DNA of 64,000 nt from Verrucomicrobiota bacterium. Its GTDB lineage: Bacteria > Verrucomicrobiota > Verrucomicrobiia > Limisphaerales > Pedosphaeraceae. Below, one piece after another: positions 48,033-57,679 of this stretch. The stretch is taken from assembly GCA_021325145.1 (NCBI GenBank), contig JAJPHR010000031.1, positions 112,262 through 176,261 on the forward strand. The letters are read 5' to 3'. Both the position numbers and the translations under genes were made by a program. Position 1 is the first letter of the stretch. Each line of letters opens with the position of its first letter. The notes beneath the pieces were generated by a model, which searched no databases, had not been told where the DNA came from, and worked only from the letters and a program-made list of their open reading frames with translations.

Positions 48033-50039
48033 TCACATTCCGCCCGCGTAAGCGGGCAGTTCCAGCCAGAACCGGCTGCCCTCGCCCTCCTTCGAGATTA
48101 CACCCACAGAACCAGCCATGAGTTCCATTCCCTTCAGCACGATGGCCAATCCGATGCCGGTCCCGCTGTATTCATCCACCCCGTGCAGGCGCTCGAAGAC
48201 GCGAAAGATTCGCTCCTGATGCTCCTGGCTGATTCCGATGCCATTATCCTCGATCCAAAGTCGCACCGCCGGCAGGCACTTTTCCGACCAGATGTGAATG
48301 CGCGGCGGAACTCCGGGAGCAACAAAAGTCAGCGCGTTATTCAAAATGTTCATCAGCACCAGTCTGAGTATCTCGGGATCGGCCCGGACCGCCGGCATGG
48401 ACCAAGCCACGTCCACCAGAGCCTGTCTCGCCTGGATGCCCCTCTCCAACTGGCGTAATACGAGGCCGATCTGGTGCCCGAGGTCCACGCGTTCCAGGGA
48501 GATTTTTATATGTCCCAATCGACCGAACTCCAACAGATCCATTATGAGCTGGTCCATGCGCCTGGCGCTGGCAATGATTCGGTTGGCGGCTTCCACGCCT
48601 TGCTGGTCCATTCGAGATTTCACGGAGTCCAGCAGGATTTGAGTAAAGCCGGCCATCACCCGAAGCGGCGCCCGCAAATCATGTGCGACATGATACAGAA
48701 CGCCTTCCAATGACTTGACCGTCTCTTCCAGTTTGGCGGTGCGTTCCGCGACCTCGGATTCCAAGTTGTTCGCGTGATGCGCCAATCGTTCCTTGGTCCG
48801 CCGCAAATCCTCTTCCGCCCGCTTTTGGTCCTCAATATCCGTGGTGGTGGCCAGCCAGCGAACGATCCTGCCGGAATCATCCCGCACCGGCAGGGCGCGA
48901 CTCAAGTGCCAGCGATAACCGTAGTTTTGGTGCCGGATGCGGGTCTCAATTTGGAGAGGCTGGCCGGTTTGCAAAGCGAATTGGACCGCCTCCATCGCCT
49001 GCTTTTCGTCATCTGGATGGATAACCAGTTTCCAACCATCGGGAGAAAAGGCCTTTTCAGCCGGCAAGCCGCAATATTCGAACCATCGTTTGTTTACATA
49101 CTCCAACTGTCCGTCCGCGCGGGCAGTCCAGACGATTTGGGGCATCGCATCCGCCAACTCGTGCAATTGCGCTTCGCTCTGTCGCAACGCTTCCTCGGCC
49201 TGTTTGCGCTCGGTGATTTCCATCATAATGCCAAAGACACGCTCCGGCACGTCATCCCGATCGCGCATGACTCTTCCCTTGGCTAAAATCCAGCGCAGGC
49301 TGCCGTCCGCCCACAGAATCCGGTATTCCTGCTCGTAATCCTTGCGCTCCTCAATGCAACGGGCCAGCGTTTGTTTCAAAAGGAGGCGGTCATCCGGGTG
49401 AACACAAGCGAGGAATTCCTCGCAGTGCCTGGGAAACGCGCCCTGCCCTGGCCCCATGATTAATTCATGGTGGGGCGACCATTCAAATTGGCGGTTTTTT
49501 AGGGCCAGGTTCCAAGTCCACATGTGGGCTGCTTCCAGCGCAAAATCAAGCTGCTCTTTGGATGACGCCAATGCGGCTTCCGCCTGGCGGCGTTCCTCAA
49601 CCTCATGCTTCATTTGGCTGGCCAAAATGCGAAGCTGCCTCTCGCGATCCTTGGTCCGATGCCAGGAATGGAGGCCAATGAGTCCAATGCCACCCAGGCT
49701 GACATAAAGCAGCAACTCCGCCAAATCAACGGGATTGTCCAGTCGCCGCAAATGCGATGGCAAAATGAAGAAAACCTCGCCAACCACCAAGGCGCCCGCC
49801 AGCGCAGCCAGTCCGGGGCCTATGCGGCCAAACCAGGCCGCAATCCACGAGGCCACCACCAGGAACAGGAAGGGGATCCGTCCAACAAACCCGGACGGCA
49901 ACAGATCATCCAGCCCAAAAGAAGCCACCACACAAACCGCTGCCATTCCATAGCGCGCCCAGGTGGAACGAAAGGTCGGAAGCTTGACTTCTGTCTCATC
50001 TACCCTGTCGTTCTGATGATTGGACAGCCACATAGACAT
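48033..50039 (-). CDS. PAS-domain sensor histidine kinase
   Basis: 668 residues. The N-terminal membrane region (about 30-120: YGMAAVCVVASFGLDDLLPS, FLFLVVASWIAAWFG, GLAALAGALVVGEVFFILPS) resembles the DUF4118/KdpD-type four-helix module. A coiled coil follows, then two PAS domains (FALEAAHMWTWNLALKNRQF with YRILWADGSLRWILAKGRV; LHELADAMPQIVWTARADGQ with YVNKRWFEYCGLPAE). A second coil precedes HisKA (LEGVLYHVAHDLRAPLRVMA) and HATPase (LVLMNILNNALTFVAPG, IEDNGIGISQEHQERIFRVF, GTGIGLAIVLKGMELM). It is a phytochrome-type light or redox kinase in style, with no cofactor pocket seen. No response regulator is adjacent, so it is an orphan. Confidence 0.9.
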   Translation of the reverse strand: MSMWLSNHQNDRVDETEVKLPTFRSTWARYGMAAVCVVASFGLDDLLPSGFVGRIPFLFLVVASWIAAWFGRIGPGLAALAGALVVGEVFFILPSHLRRLDNPVDLAELLLYVSLGGIGLIGLHSWHRTKDRERQLRILASQMKHEVEERRQAEAALASSKEQLDFALEAAHMWTWNLALKNRQFEWSPHHELIMGPGQGAFPRHCEEFLACVHPDDRLLLKQTLARCIEERKDYEQEYRILWADGSLRWILAKGRVMRDRDDVPERVFGIMMEITERKQAEEALRQSEAQLHELADAMPQIVWTARADGQLEYVNKRWFEYCGLPAEKAFSPDGWKLVIHPDDEKQAMEAVQFALQTGQPLQIETRIRHQNYGYRWHLSRALPVRDDSGRIVRWLATTTDIEDQKRAEEDLRRTKERLAHHANNLESEVAERTAKLEETVKSLEGVLYHVAHDLRAPLRVMAGFTQILLDSVKSRMDQQGVEAANRIIASARRMDQLIMDLLEFGRLGHIKISLERVDLGHQIGLVLRQLERGIQARQALVDVAWSMPAVRADPEILRLVLMNILNNALTFVAPGVPPRIHIWSEKCLPAVRLWIEDNGIGISQEHQERIFRVFERLHGVDEYSGTGIGLAIVLKGMELMAGSVGVISKEGEGSRFWLELPAYAGGM

Positions 50040-50585
50040 TTCCCGCTGAGCCGTGACTTACAAACGGCTGAAGAGGATCCGGGGTCTCCCTCGAAATTCC
50101 AAGAGAGCGAGCAGGCAAAAACCGTTTCGCGATTCAACGACTAATTTGAATCACTAAATCAACCTATTCTCTGGTGAGCCGAAGGCAAATTGTATTCAAA
50201 GATTTCCAGGCAATCCGGACCCCAGACTACGCGGTTGATACTATGTAGGTTGGGATTTTGAAGACCCCAGACAACCTGGGGTGGTTCGCTGGGCCGCTCG
50301 CAAACCGGAGGGGATGCACCGACTGGATCCCGATGCGATGCACTCCGCCTCTTATGCACCACCCCAAAAAGTGTAACACATGTGTTGAGTTCAAACTGTC
50401 ACCTATGTGATGAGTCCGTGCCGAGTGCGCTGTCTCTGCCAGGCAAGGCAATAAGCGATGAGATCGCCTTTTGAACGCTGTGGGCGAAAATTGGTCTGGT
50501 ATAAGCAACCATCCTTTGTTTAAATCGTAAAAAGAACATGGTGGAGCCAAGGAAATGTCCAAATCCGCCGGCCCGGACGGCTGGA
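50040..50585. other. intergenic region with possible IS end remnant
   Basis: Contains a small perfect hairpin ACCCCAG-ACAAC-CTGGGGT at 50264-50282 and two 21-bp direct repeats 25 bp apart at 50372-50417 (see separate entry). No transposase or other gene is visible. The promoter for the following secreted protein should lie near its right end. Confidence 0.5.
50372..50417. mobile_element. possible end remnant of an IS21-like element
   Basis: TGTAACACATGTGTTGAGTT and TGTCACCTATGTGATGAGTC, spaced 25 bp apart, match at 16 of 21 positions. Tandem terminal repeats starting TGT.AC..ATGTG.TGAG are typical of IS21-type ends as far as I recall. No transposase remains, so this would be a solo end. Confidence 0.35.
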
Positions 50586-52799
50586 ATGCACCGAGTTTCG
50601 CACAACCAAAGCCTGAATTACGCATGGGCTGTCAGTCAGACGTGGCGAAGTACGAGGTTTACCGCACTTGCCGGGCTGCTTTTACTCCTTTTCACGCTCT
50701 CCGCGCGGGCGGCGATTCAATTTGACGTATTTCTCGGTTTCGACGGCGTGGTGTCGGAAGCCACCTGGTTTCCCGTGGTTTGCGAGATAAAAAACGATGG
50801 GCCGCCGTTTGTTGGGGTCATTGAGGTTGAATCGGGCGGGTTCAATCAAAGCCAGACCCGGCGAGTGGAGGTCGAATTGCCAACCGGAACACTGAAGCGG
50901 GTTTCCATCCCGGTGTTTTCGACGGCGCGTTACCAAAGCCGGTGGGACGTCCGGCTGCTGGACAAGGAAAGAGGCAAGTTAAGAGCGGAGCAAACCGGGT
51001 TGCAACCCAAGCAGCAATTGCCATCGCAGATGGTCGTAATGGGCGCGCTGCCGCGCACTCCCGGCGGCTTGCCCGTCATTCGACGGACCCAGGCTCGCGA
51101 GAACGATCCGCAACCGACCTCCGCCAGGCTCCAAACACAATTGCTGCCAGACAATCCCCTGGTGTACGAGGGCATGGACTGCGTTTACCTGAACTCGGAA
51201 AAAGCGGTGGAATTGGGGGCATCCCAGACGGAAGCCCTGCTGACCTGGCTGAACAATGGCGGTCATTTGATCGTGGCCGTTGAACAGGTGGGCGACGTCA
51301 ATTCCGTGCCCTGGCTCAAAAAAATCGTGCCCTGCAACCTCGCGGATGTTCAGAGCATTTCCAGCCACGCTGAGTTGCAGCAATGGGTTCGAGATACCCA
51401 GCGGGACGAAACGACCCCGGAAGCCGGCACTACTGCGCGACGGCCGCGTTCGAGCCAAAATCGAGGCCAAACAGCGAAGCCTTTCGCGGATTTGCCGGAT
51501 GATCCCACTTTTGAGGACGCGGCCTTGTCGGTTGCGACCGGGACTTTGCGCGCCGGAGCGGAAGTGCTGGCGTCGGGTGGTGGCGCGCCGTTGTTGGTGC
51601 AATCGCGGGAAGGGCGCGGGCTGGTGAGCGTCCTGCTGTTCAGTCCCGAGCGCGAACCGGTGCGGTCATGGAAAAACCTGCCGTCATTTTGGGCCAGGCT
51701 GGCCGCGGTGAATCCCGAGTTATACATCAATCCAGCCCTGAGCCAGCGGGGCGGCTACAGTGTCGATGGCGTGTTCGGAGCGATGATCGACAGCAAACAA
51801 GTGCGCAAGCTGCCGGTGGAATGGCTGCTGCTGTTGCTGATCGTCTATCTGGTGGTGATTGGCCCGCTCGACCAATATTGGCTGAAGCGCATCAAGCGGC
51901 CCATGCTGACCTGGGTGACTTTTCCCTGTTACGTGGTGCTGTTTTCGCTGCTGATTTATTTCATCGGTTACAAATTGCGCGCGGGCGAATCGGAATGGAA
52001 CGAACTCCATCTCGTGGACGTGCTGGCGAAGGGGGAAGGCTCGGAGTTGCGCGGGCGCACGTACGCCTCGATCTATTCGCCCGTCAACCAAAAGTACCGG
52101 GTGGAAAGCGCGGAGGACTTTGCCGCGTTCCGGGGGGAATTCCAGGCCAGTTGGAGCGGAAACCAGGACACGGAAAAGGCGGACGTGGTTCAGAATGGCG
52201 ACAATTTCAAGGCGGAAATCTTCGTGCCGGTTTGGACGAGCCAGCTTTACGCAAGCGACTGGTTGCAATCGTCCGACATGCCCTTCACTTACACGGTGAA
52301 GGTCGAGGGCGGCGACTGGGTCGTGCAGGTGAACAACCGGTTGGACCACAAGCTGGAGCACGCGCACATGGTGATGCCCGAAGGAGCCGGGCTCGTGGTG
52401 GAGTTGGGTGAAGTGCCGGCCGGGCAAGCGAAGACGTTCCGGGTGCATCGCAACCAGGGGATGCAACTGCGGGACTTTGTCAATCAACACGGGGCGGGTT
52501 TCCAGAACGCGTCCCAGGCGCGCCAGCACGCGTTCGGCAACAGCGGCAGCGGACAAATTTCGGATTTGCCCAACGCGAGCATGGCGGTATCGTTCATTTC
52601 CAAATTATACGACCAACAAATGCATTTCATCGCGCCGCCCGGGCTTGATTTGTCGGATGTGGTGGAACGTGGCAATGCGGTCCTGCTGGCGTGGTCGGCT
52701 GATTATTCACCCATCCGAGGCATGAACCAATTCTCGCCCCGGCGCACGCACAAAGACACGCTCTGGCGGATGGCGGTGCCGCTGACCGAGGGGATGTGA
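50586..52799 (+). CDS. large exported membrane protein encoded with an ABC exporter
   Basis: 737 residues from ATG 50586. Signal helix FTALAGLLLLLFTLSARAAI, then a large extracytoplasmic region starting FDVFLGFDGVVSEATWFPVV, a beta-sandwich-like domain, and a GATase-like middle with YEGMDCVYLNSEKAVELGAS and LTWLNNGGHLIVAVEQ (as in membrane proteins with a ThuA/GATase-like fold). Two helices follow at about 405-455 (VEWLLLLLIVYLVVIGPLDQ, WVTFPCYVVLFSLLIYFIGY). The C-terminal 280 residues are again outside. This 'VEWLLLLL..Y.VVIGPL' arrangement is typical of proteins encoded with GldA/CcmA-like ABC transporters. The catalytic Cys/His of true amidotransferases is not evident. The ATPase gene follows 100 bp later. 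Confidence 0.72.
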   Translation: MHRVSHNQSLNYAWAVSQTWRSTRFTALAGLLLLLFTLSARAAIQFDVFLGFDGVVSEATWFPVVCEIKNDGPPFVGVIEVESGGFNQSQTRRVEVELPTGTLKRVSIPVFSTARYQSRWDVRLLDKERGKLRAEQTGLQPKQQLPSQMVVMGALPRTPGGLPVIRRTQARENDPQPTSARLQTQLLPDNPLVYEGMDCVYLNSEKAVELGASQTEALLTWLNNGGHLIVAVEQVGDVNSVPWLKKIVPCNLADVQSISSHAELQQWVRDTQRDETTPEAGTTARRPRSSQNRGQTAKPFADLPDDPTFEDAALSVATGTLRAGAEVLASGGGAPLLVQSREGRGLVSVLLFSPEREPVRSWKNLPSFWARLAAVNPELYINPALSQRGGYSVDGVFGAMIDSKQVRKLPVEWLLLLLIVYLVVIGPLDQYWLKRIKRPMLTWVTFPCYVVLFSLLIYFIGYKLRAGESEWNELHLVDVLAKGEGSELRGRTYASIYSPVNQKYRVESAEDFAAFRGEFQASWSGNQDTEKADVVQNGDNFKAEIFVPVWTSQLYASDWLQSSDMPFTYTVKVEGGDWVVQVNNRLDHKLEHAHMVMPEGAGLVVELGEVPAGQAKTFRVHRNQGMQLRDFVNQHGAGFQNASQARQHAFGNSGSGQISDLPNASMAVSFISKLYDQQMHFIAPPGLDLSDVVERGNAVLLAWSADYSPIRGMNQFSPRRTHKDTLWRMAVPLTEGM

Positions 52800-52839
52800 G
52801 ATGAAATTTTTTCGTCTGACAAAAAAGGAACCGGGGTTG

Positions 52840-52870
52840 AGAAAAACACCAAGCTCCGGAGCACATAGTC
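52840..52870. repeat. partial CCAAGCTCC-family repeat
   Basis: GAGAAAAACACCAAGCTCCG and GAGCACATAGTCC in the gap before the ABC ATPase gene, matching the left arm of the 36888 repeat. Very short. Confidence 0.4.
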
Positions 52871-52900
52871 CAACGTGACCTCTAAAGACCCGAGCCTATT

Positions 52901-53884
52901 ATGAATGCAGAAACTTCCGCACCACCATTGGCGCCACCCCCTGCACCGCCGATCCCGGCGGTGAGCACGGTGGGCCTGACGCGCACGTATGGGACGATGA
53001 CGGCTTTAAACGCGCTCGACCTGACCGTGAACCGCGGTGATTTGTTCGGGTTCATCGGTTCCAATGGCGCGGGCAAAACGACGACATTGCGAATTCTCGC
53101 GACCTTCCTCGCACCGTCCGCAGGCCAGGCGCGGGTGCTTGGCCATGATGTGGTGCGCGATGCGGACGCGGTGCGCCACGTAATCGGTTACATGCCCGAC
53201 TTTTTCGGGGTGTACAAGGACATGGAAGTGACGGAGTACCTGGATTTTTTCGGCGCGTGTTACAAGATTCCAACGGCGCAGCGTGAGAAGACGGTCAACG
53301 ATGTGTTGGAGTTGGTGGGATTGAGCGAGAAGAAAGGCGCGTTGATTGGCGCGTTGAGCCGCGGCATGCAGCAACGGCTCGGACTGGCGCGCGTGTTGAT
53401 TCATGATCCGCAACTTCTGTTGCTGGACGAGCCTGCCAGCGGACTGGACCCCAGGGCGCGCATCGAGATGATGGCCATTTTGCAGGAATTGCAACGGCTC
53501 GGGAAGACCATAATTATTTCCTCCCACATCCTGAGCGAGTTGCAGACGCTTTGTAATCGCGTCGCCATCATTGAAAAGGGAAAATTGATTTACAGCGGGC
53601 CGGTCCAGGGCGTGCGCGACCAAATGGCCAGCGGCCTCGTGATTTGGGTGAAAGTGGCCGCCGAGACGGATCGAGCCATCGAGCTCCTCAAATCCCGCAG
53701 CGAGGTGGCCGAAGTCGCGCCCGTGGACGGGCGGATCAAGGTGACGATGGTGAACCATGACATCGACCACAGTTGCATCGCGGATACAATTGTGCGGGGC
53801 GGCCTCAAACTCGTGGGCCTGGCGGAAGACGAATTGGGGTTGGAGGAAGTGTTCCTGCGCGTGACCCGCGGCGAGACGCAATAA
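52901..53884 (+). CDS. ABC transporter ATP-binding protein (CcmA/GldA type)
   Basis: 327 residues. A Pro-rich leader (PPLAPPPAPPIPAVSTVGLT) precedes the ATPase: FGFIGSNGAGKTTTLRILAT (Walker A), GYMPDFFGVYKDMEVTEYLD (Q-loop region with Met-Pro-Asp), LSRGMQQRLGLARVLIHDPQ (signature), LLLDEPASGLDPRARIEMM (Walker B) and TIIISSHILSELQTLCNRVA (H-loop). C-terminal SSHIL and VFLRVTRGE are typical of ABC-2 exporters. It energises export and probably pairs with one or more of the four permeases encoded downstream; only one ATPase gene exists for them. Confidence 0.93.
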   Translation: MNAETSAPPLAPPPAPPIPAVSTVGLTRTYGTMTALNALDLTVNRGDLFGFIGSNGAGKTTTLRILATFLAPSAGQARVLGHDVVRDADAVRHVIGYMPDFFGVYKDMEVTEYLDFFGACYKIPTAQREKTVNDVLELVGLSEKKGALIGALSRGMQQRLGLARVLIHDPQLLLLDEPASGLDPRARIEMMAILQELQRLGKTIIISSHILSELQTLCNRVAIIEKGKLIYSGPVQGVRDQMASGLVIWVKVAAETDRAIELLKSRSEVAEVAPVDGRIKVTMVNHDIDHSCIADTIVRGGLKLVGLAEDELGLEEVFLRVTRGETQ

Positions 53885-53899
53885 CGTGGAGAATGATCA

Positions 53900-54015
53900 A
53901 TTTCCGATGACAGACGACCAAAGAATGACCGATAACCAATGTCCAAATTAGGATTTGCGGTTTGGATATTATTTGGTCATTGAGCATTGAGCATTGAGCA
54001 TCGATCATTGGACAT
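53900..54015. repeat. ATTGAGC tandem and TGGTCATT inverted repeat block
   Basis: The heptamer ATTGAGC is repeated three times in a row at about 53979-54000, flanked by CCAATGTCCAAAT on the left and ATTTGGTCATTGAGCATTGA on the right, which pair in part. It fills the gap between the ATPase and the first permease. Related vocabulary occurs at 17995 and 55847. Confidence 0.65.
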
Positions 54016-54021
54016 TTTCCA

Positions 54022-55830
54022 ATGCCTTTCCTTCCGATAGTCGAGCGGGAGCTGCGCGTAGGCGCGCGGCGGCCGTTTACCTATTGGAGCCGGCTGGCGG
54101 CGGCGGCGTTCGCCTTGCTGATCCTCGTCGCAATGTATGCGCTGGCGGAGGTGTCCAAGGGAGCGATCTTCACGGCGGGGCAGGCCCAGTTTGCGGTTCT
54201 TAAGTGGCTTAGTTTCATCTTCGCGTGTTCGGCGGGAGTGTTTCTGACGGCGGACACGGTGAGCGAGGAAAAGCGGGAGGGCACGCTGGGCCTATTGTTT
54301 CTCACCGACCTGCGCGGTCATGATGTCGTGCTGGGCAAACTAATCTCGAGCTCGGTCACGGCGTTTTATGGTTTTCTGGCGGTTTTCCCGACGCTGGCGC
54401 TGACCATGATGTTTGGCGGGGTGACGGTCGGGGAGTTTTGGCGGATGGTGCTCATCATCAGCAATACCCTGTTTGTGTCGATCTCGGCGGGATTGTTGGT
54501 CAGCTCGATGAGTCGCGACGCGGTGAAAGCGATCAATGGGGCGTTGCTGGTGATTGTGCTATTGCTGGGCGGGTTGCCGCTGGCAGATTTTATTCTCGCG
54601 GCAGGAGACATCATGAAATTTCATCCCGTGCTGAGCCTGGCGAGTCCCGCGTACCTGTTTTGGAGCGCGGGACCTTTGCTGCCACGGGATTATTGGCTGT
54701 GCGTGGGGCTTCAACACGCTTTGGGTTGGATGATGTTAATCTTTTGCAGCGTCTGCGTGCCGCGCACGTGGCAACAGCGGACGTCCAGAACCGGCGTGCA
54801 CCGCTGGAATTGGTTGCGCGGCGGCTCCGGCGCGAGCGGCTCGGGCCGGCGGTTGCTGGACAAAAATCCGGTGCTTTGGCTGGCGGTGCAGGACCGCTGG
54901 TTACGCTGGTTGGTTTGGGTGCTGGTGCTGGCGGCAGTCGGGCAGTTTTCGTGGGCGGTGATCGAGACAGCCCGATCTAGCCAGACACCGATGCCAATGG
55001 GACCAGCCAGAGTTGCCGTGGGAAGCCCCTCCACTGCCAGCACCCGCACGGTGACAACCACCAACGGCACCACAACGGTAATGTTTACCACAAGCACCTC
55101 GACTCGGATCGCCACAAGCCGTTTCGCGGTGTCCACGATAAGCTGGCTGCTCGCGTTGGGTTTCAAAATCTGGGTTGCTTTGCAGGCTTGCCGGTTCTTT
55201 ATCGAAGCCATCCGAAGTGGCACGCTGGAACTGATTCTGGTTTCGCCGGTTGGGCCTGCGGAGATCGTCAAGGGACAGGCCAGGGCGCTGCTCCGAATCT
55301 TTCTCGTGCCGGCTTTGTTGCTTTTACTGATGCAAGTCACGGTCGGGATTCAAGGCATTCTGGAAATGCGACACTCGCTGGGCGGCGTTAGGTCCATGCC
55401 GATCGGTTCATTCGACATCGTTTTTATGCAAGTCGTGTCCCTGACCGCCGGGATTATGAATTCGATCACGGTCCTGCTGGCGCTGGGTTGGTTTGGAATG
55501 TGGATGGGTGTGACGACTCGAAAAGTCCCGGTCGCCGTGTTGAAAACAGTTGGTTTTGTCATTGTGCTGCCCGTCTTGGGACTGACATTCGCCTCGGGGA
55601 TGTTTTTTGCGATGATGATGGCGGCTTCCACCTTTGGGCGATTTCCTTTTTGGGTGGCGCCGCTGTTGTATTGCGGGCTGAATTCAGCAAAGGATTTGGC
55701 TTTCATTTTTTGGTCGCGAAATCAGTTGTTCACGCGGTTTCGGGAAATGGCGGCGCAAGAGGCGCGGGCGGTGACGCTGTCGCCCTGGCCGCCCGTTGTG
55801 GCGGCGAAGGAAGCAGCGATTGCTCAATGA
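54022..55830 (+). CDS. ABC-2 type transporter permease, paralog 1
   Basis: 602 residues. Begins PFLPIVERELRVGARRPFTY, the conserved opening of all four paralogs (PI.ERELR..AR...TYW.R), with the first helix LAAAAFALLILVAMYALAEV. The family core SEEKREGTLGLLFLTDLRGH, DVVLGKLISSSVTAFYGFLA is present. Ten to twelve helices in total. A hydrophilic, Thr/Ser-rich insert (about residues 320-370, TASTRTVTTTNGTTTVMFTT) sits between helices 7 and 8 and is absent from paralogs 2-4. A second copy of the coupling segment appears as LVSPVGPAEIVKGQARALLR. It forms the membrane channel with the upstream ATPase. Confidence 0.85.
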   Translation: MPFLPIVERELRVGARRPFTYWSRLAAAAFALLILVAMYALAEVSKGAIFTAGQAQFAVLKWLSFIFACSAGVFLTADTVSEEKREGTLGLLFLTDLRGHDVVLGKLISSSVTAFYGFLAVFPTLALTMMFGGVTVGEFWRMVLIISNTLFVSISAGLLVSSMSRDAVKAINGALLVIVLLLGGLPLADFILAAGDIMKFHPVLSLASPAYLFWSAGPLLPRDYWLCVGLQHALGWMMLIFCSVCVPRTWQQRTSRTGVHRWNWLRGGSGASGSGRRLLDKNPVLWLAVQDRWLRWLVWVLVLAAVGQFSWAVIETARSSQTPMPMGPARVAVGSPSTASTRTVTTTNGTTTVMFTTSTSTRIATSRFAVSTISWLLALGFKIWVALQACRFFIEAIRSGTLELILVSPVGPAEIVKGQARALLRIFLVPALLLLLMQVTVGIQGILEMRHSLGGVRSMPIGSFDIVFMQVVSLTAGIMNSITVLLALGWFGMWMGVTTRKVPVAVLKTVGFVIVLPVLGLTFASGMFFAMMMAASTFGRFPFWVAPLLYCGLNSAKDLAFIFWSRNQLFTRFREMAAQEARAVTLSPWPPVVAAKEAAIAQ

Positions 55831-55846
55831 TGATCAGCAAGGAACG

Positions 55847-55978
55847 GTTGGCTAATTACCAAAGTCCAATGGCCAGGGCCCAAATAATATCCCATGGCCA
55901 ATGTCCAACGCGGAGGCGTTTTGGGGTTTGGAGGATTGAGTATTCTTTGGACGTTGAGCATTGGTTACAGGACATTTC
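55847..55978. repeat. CCAATGGCC/CCAATGTCC dispersed repeat
   Basis: CCAAAGTCCAATGGCCAGGG, CCCATGGCCAATGTCCAACG, then ATTGAGTATTCTTTGGACGT and TTGAGCATTGG. Related to the block before paralog 1. It lies between permease genes 1 and 2. Confidence 0.55.
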
Positions 55979-55984
55979 GAAGCG

Positions 55985-57625
55985 ATGACAGTTTTGCCCA
56001 TGGTGGAGCGGGAATTGCGCCTGGCAGCGCGGAAGGCAGGCACCTACTGGCTGCGGTCCGCCGCCGCGTTTGTGGCAATGGCAGCCATGCTGCTCGTAAT
56101 GATTGGCAACGGCGCGACCCGCGGGGCGGAATTGAGCATGGAAATATTCGCCATCCTGACGATGATGGCGATGGCCTTCTGTTTGCTGGCGGGCGTGTTC
56201 CTGACTTCCGATTCCCTGAGCAGCGAAAGACGCGACGGGACGGCCGGGCTTTTGTTCCTGACCGATTTACGGGGATATGACGTGGTGCTGGGAAAATTGG
56301 CGGGCAGTTCGCTCCATGCCTGTTACGGATTGATCAGCATTTTTCCGGTTTTGGCGATTCCTTTGCTGATGGGAGGAGTGACTGCGGCGGAATTCTGGCG
56401 GGTGGTGCTGGCACTGGCAATGACGCTGTTCTTTTCGCTGGCGGCAGGCACGATGGTTTCCGCGTTCGGCCGGGAAAGCCGACAGACGATGCTGGGCACC
56501 CTGCTGCTGATTTCGATGGTCGCCGCCGTTCTGCCCGCCCTCCACGTGGGGTCGAATGTCGCCCTGCACACGGGAACAATCCGGCCATTGCTTTGGCCAA
56601 GCCCGGGATTCGCCTGTTTGCATGCCTTCGAGTCCTACTACCGATATGGCAAGGGCGCGCCCGAATATTGGGGCTCGCTGGTGACCGTTGTTGGGATGGG
56701 GATGATGTTTCTAACCGCGGCGAGCTTTCATTTCCCGCGAGCATGGCAGGAGAAGGCGCAAGCCGGACCGAGTGAAAAAATCGGATCGTGGGGAAGAATC
56801 CGATTCGGCGCCCGGGCCGCCCGCGCAAAAGCACGGGCGCGGTTATTACCCGAAGATCCATTCCTCTGGCTGGCCATGCGCGACCGTCTTCCGAAAATCA
56901 TTGCTTCCCTGCTGGTGGGCGCGGCAGTTGTGCTGTGTGCGATGTTTATGGCCGCCACCATCAACAGTTCGAGGAAGGGGGCGGGGCTGTTCTTCACGTA
57001 CCAAATAGCCATTTTCGTCGCCATCGGGGCCGGGCTGATCTTCAAATGCCTGGTGGCGATGGAGGCGAGCCGGCGGTTGAACGACGACCGGCAGAGCGGA
57101 GCCCTGGAGTTGCTGCTGGTGACGCCGCTCCCGGTGGAACAGATCATTCGCGGGCAGCGGCGGGCGCTGAGCGCTCAATTCGTCCTTCCCATGTTCGTGC
57201 TCATGCTGATTTTTCCGGGGCTGTTGTGGTTGACGTATTTCTTGCCCTCGTGGAAATTATCGGATGGAGGCGTCTCCGGAGTAGTCTTTGTGGGGAACAT
57301 TTTGGTCATGATGAGCGATTTTCTGGCGCTGAACTGGATTGGGATGTGGACTGGTTTGCGCGCCAGGCAACACTATCGCGCAGTCCTTGGCAGCCTGGCG
57401 CGGGTGCTCGTGTTGCCCTGGATTGCGTATTTCTTGATCCTGATGCTGGCGATCGGCGGGCAATCGGTGGGCAACGATTCGATGATGGTCATTTTTGGTT
57501 TTTGGTTTGCATTGGGCGTCGTCAATGACCTGGTTTGGGGAGGCCTGGCGCGCGTGGGTCTGGAGCAGCACTTCCGGCTTTGTGCGACGGGAGCAAAGGC
57601 GCCAGGGCCTGGAACTAATGAATGA
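55985..57625 (+). CDS. ABC-2 type transporter permease, paralog 2
   Basis: 546 residues from ATG 55985 (TTG 55961 would add eight residues). Opening TVLPMVERELRLAARKAGTY, then WLRSAAAFVAMAAMLLVMIG. The core SSERRDGTAGLLFLTDLRGY, DVVLGKLAGSSLHACYGLIS matches paralogs 1 and 4. The second half has MEASRRLNDDRQSGALELLL, VTPLPVEQIIRGQRRAL, the repeated coupling motif, and six more helices (LILMLAIGGQSVGNDSMMVI near the end). It is closest to paralog 4 by eye. It lies 154 bp after paralog 1. Confidence 0.85.
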   Translation: MTVLPMVERELRLAARKAGTYWLRSAAAFVAMAAMLLVMIGNGATRGAELSMEIFAILTMMAMAFCLLAGVFLTSDSLSSERRDGTAGLLFLTDLRGYDVVLGKLAGSSLHACYGLISIFPVLAIPLLMGGVTAAEFWRVVLALAMTLFFSLAAGTMVSAFGRESRQTMLGTLLLISMVAAVLPALHVGSNVALHTGTIRPLLWPSPGFACLHAFESYYRYGKGAPEYWGSLVTVVGMGMMFLTAASFHFPRAWQEKAQAGPSEKIGSWGRIRFGARAARAKARARLLPEDPFLWLAMRDRLPKIIASLLVGAAVVLCAMFMAATINSSRKGAGLFFTYQIAIFVAIGAGLIFKCLVAMEASRRLNDDRQSGALELLLVTPLPVEQIIRGQRRALSAQFVLPMFVLMLIFPGLLWLTYFLPSWKLSDGGVSGVVFVGNILVMMSDFLALNWIGMWTGLRARQHYRAVLGSLARVLVLPWIAYFLILMLAIGGQSVGNDSMMVIFGFWFALGVVNDLVWGGLARVGLEQHFRLCATGAKAPGPGTNE

Positions 57626-57679
57626 ATGGAGAGATTAGCTTGCGCTGTGAACGTTCGTTCCGTTGCCTTCGCTCAGAAG

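Noticed and set aside
53976..54000. Tandem ATTGAGC units as a CRISPR or VNTR
   Set aside because: Units are 7 bp with no spacers; part of a larger dispersed repeat.
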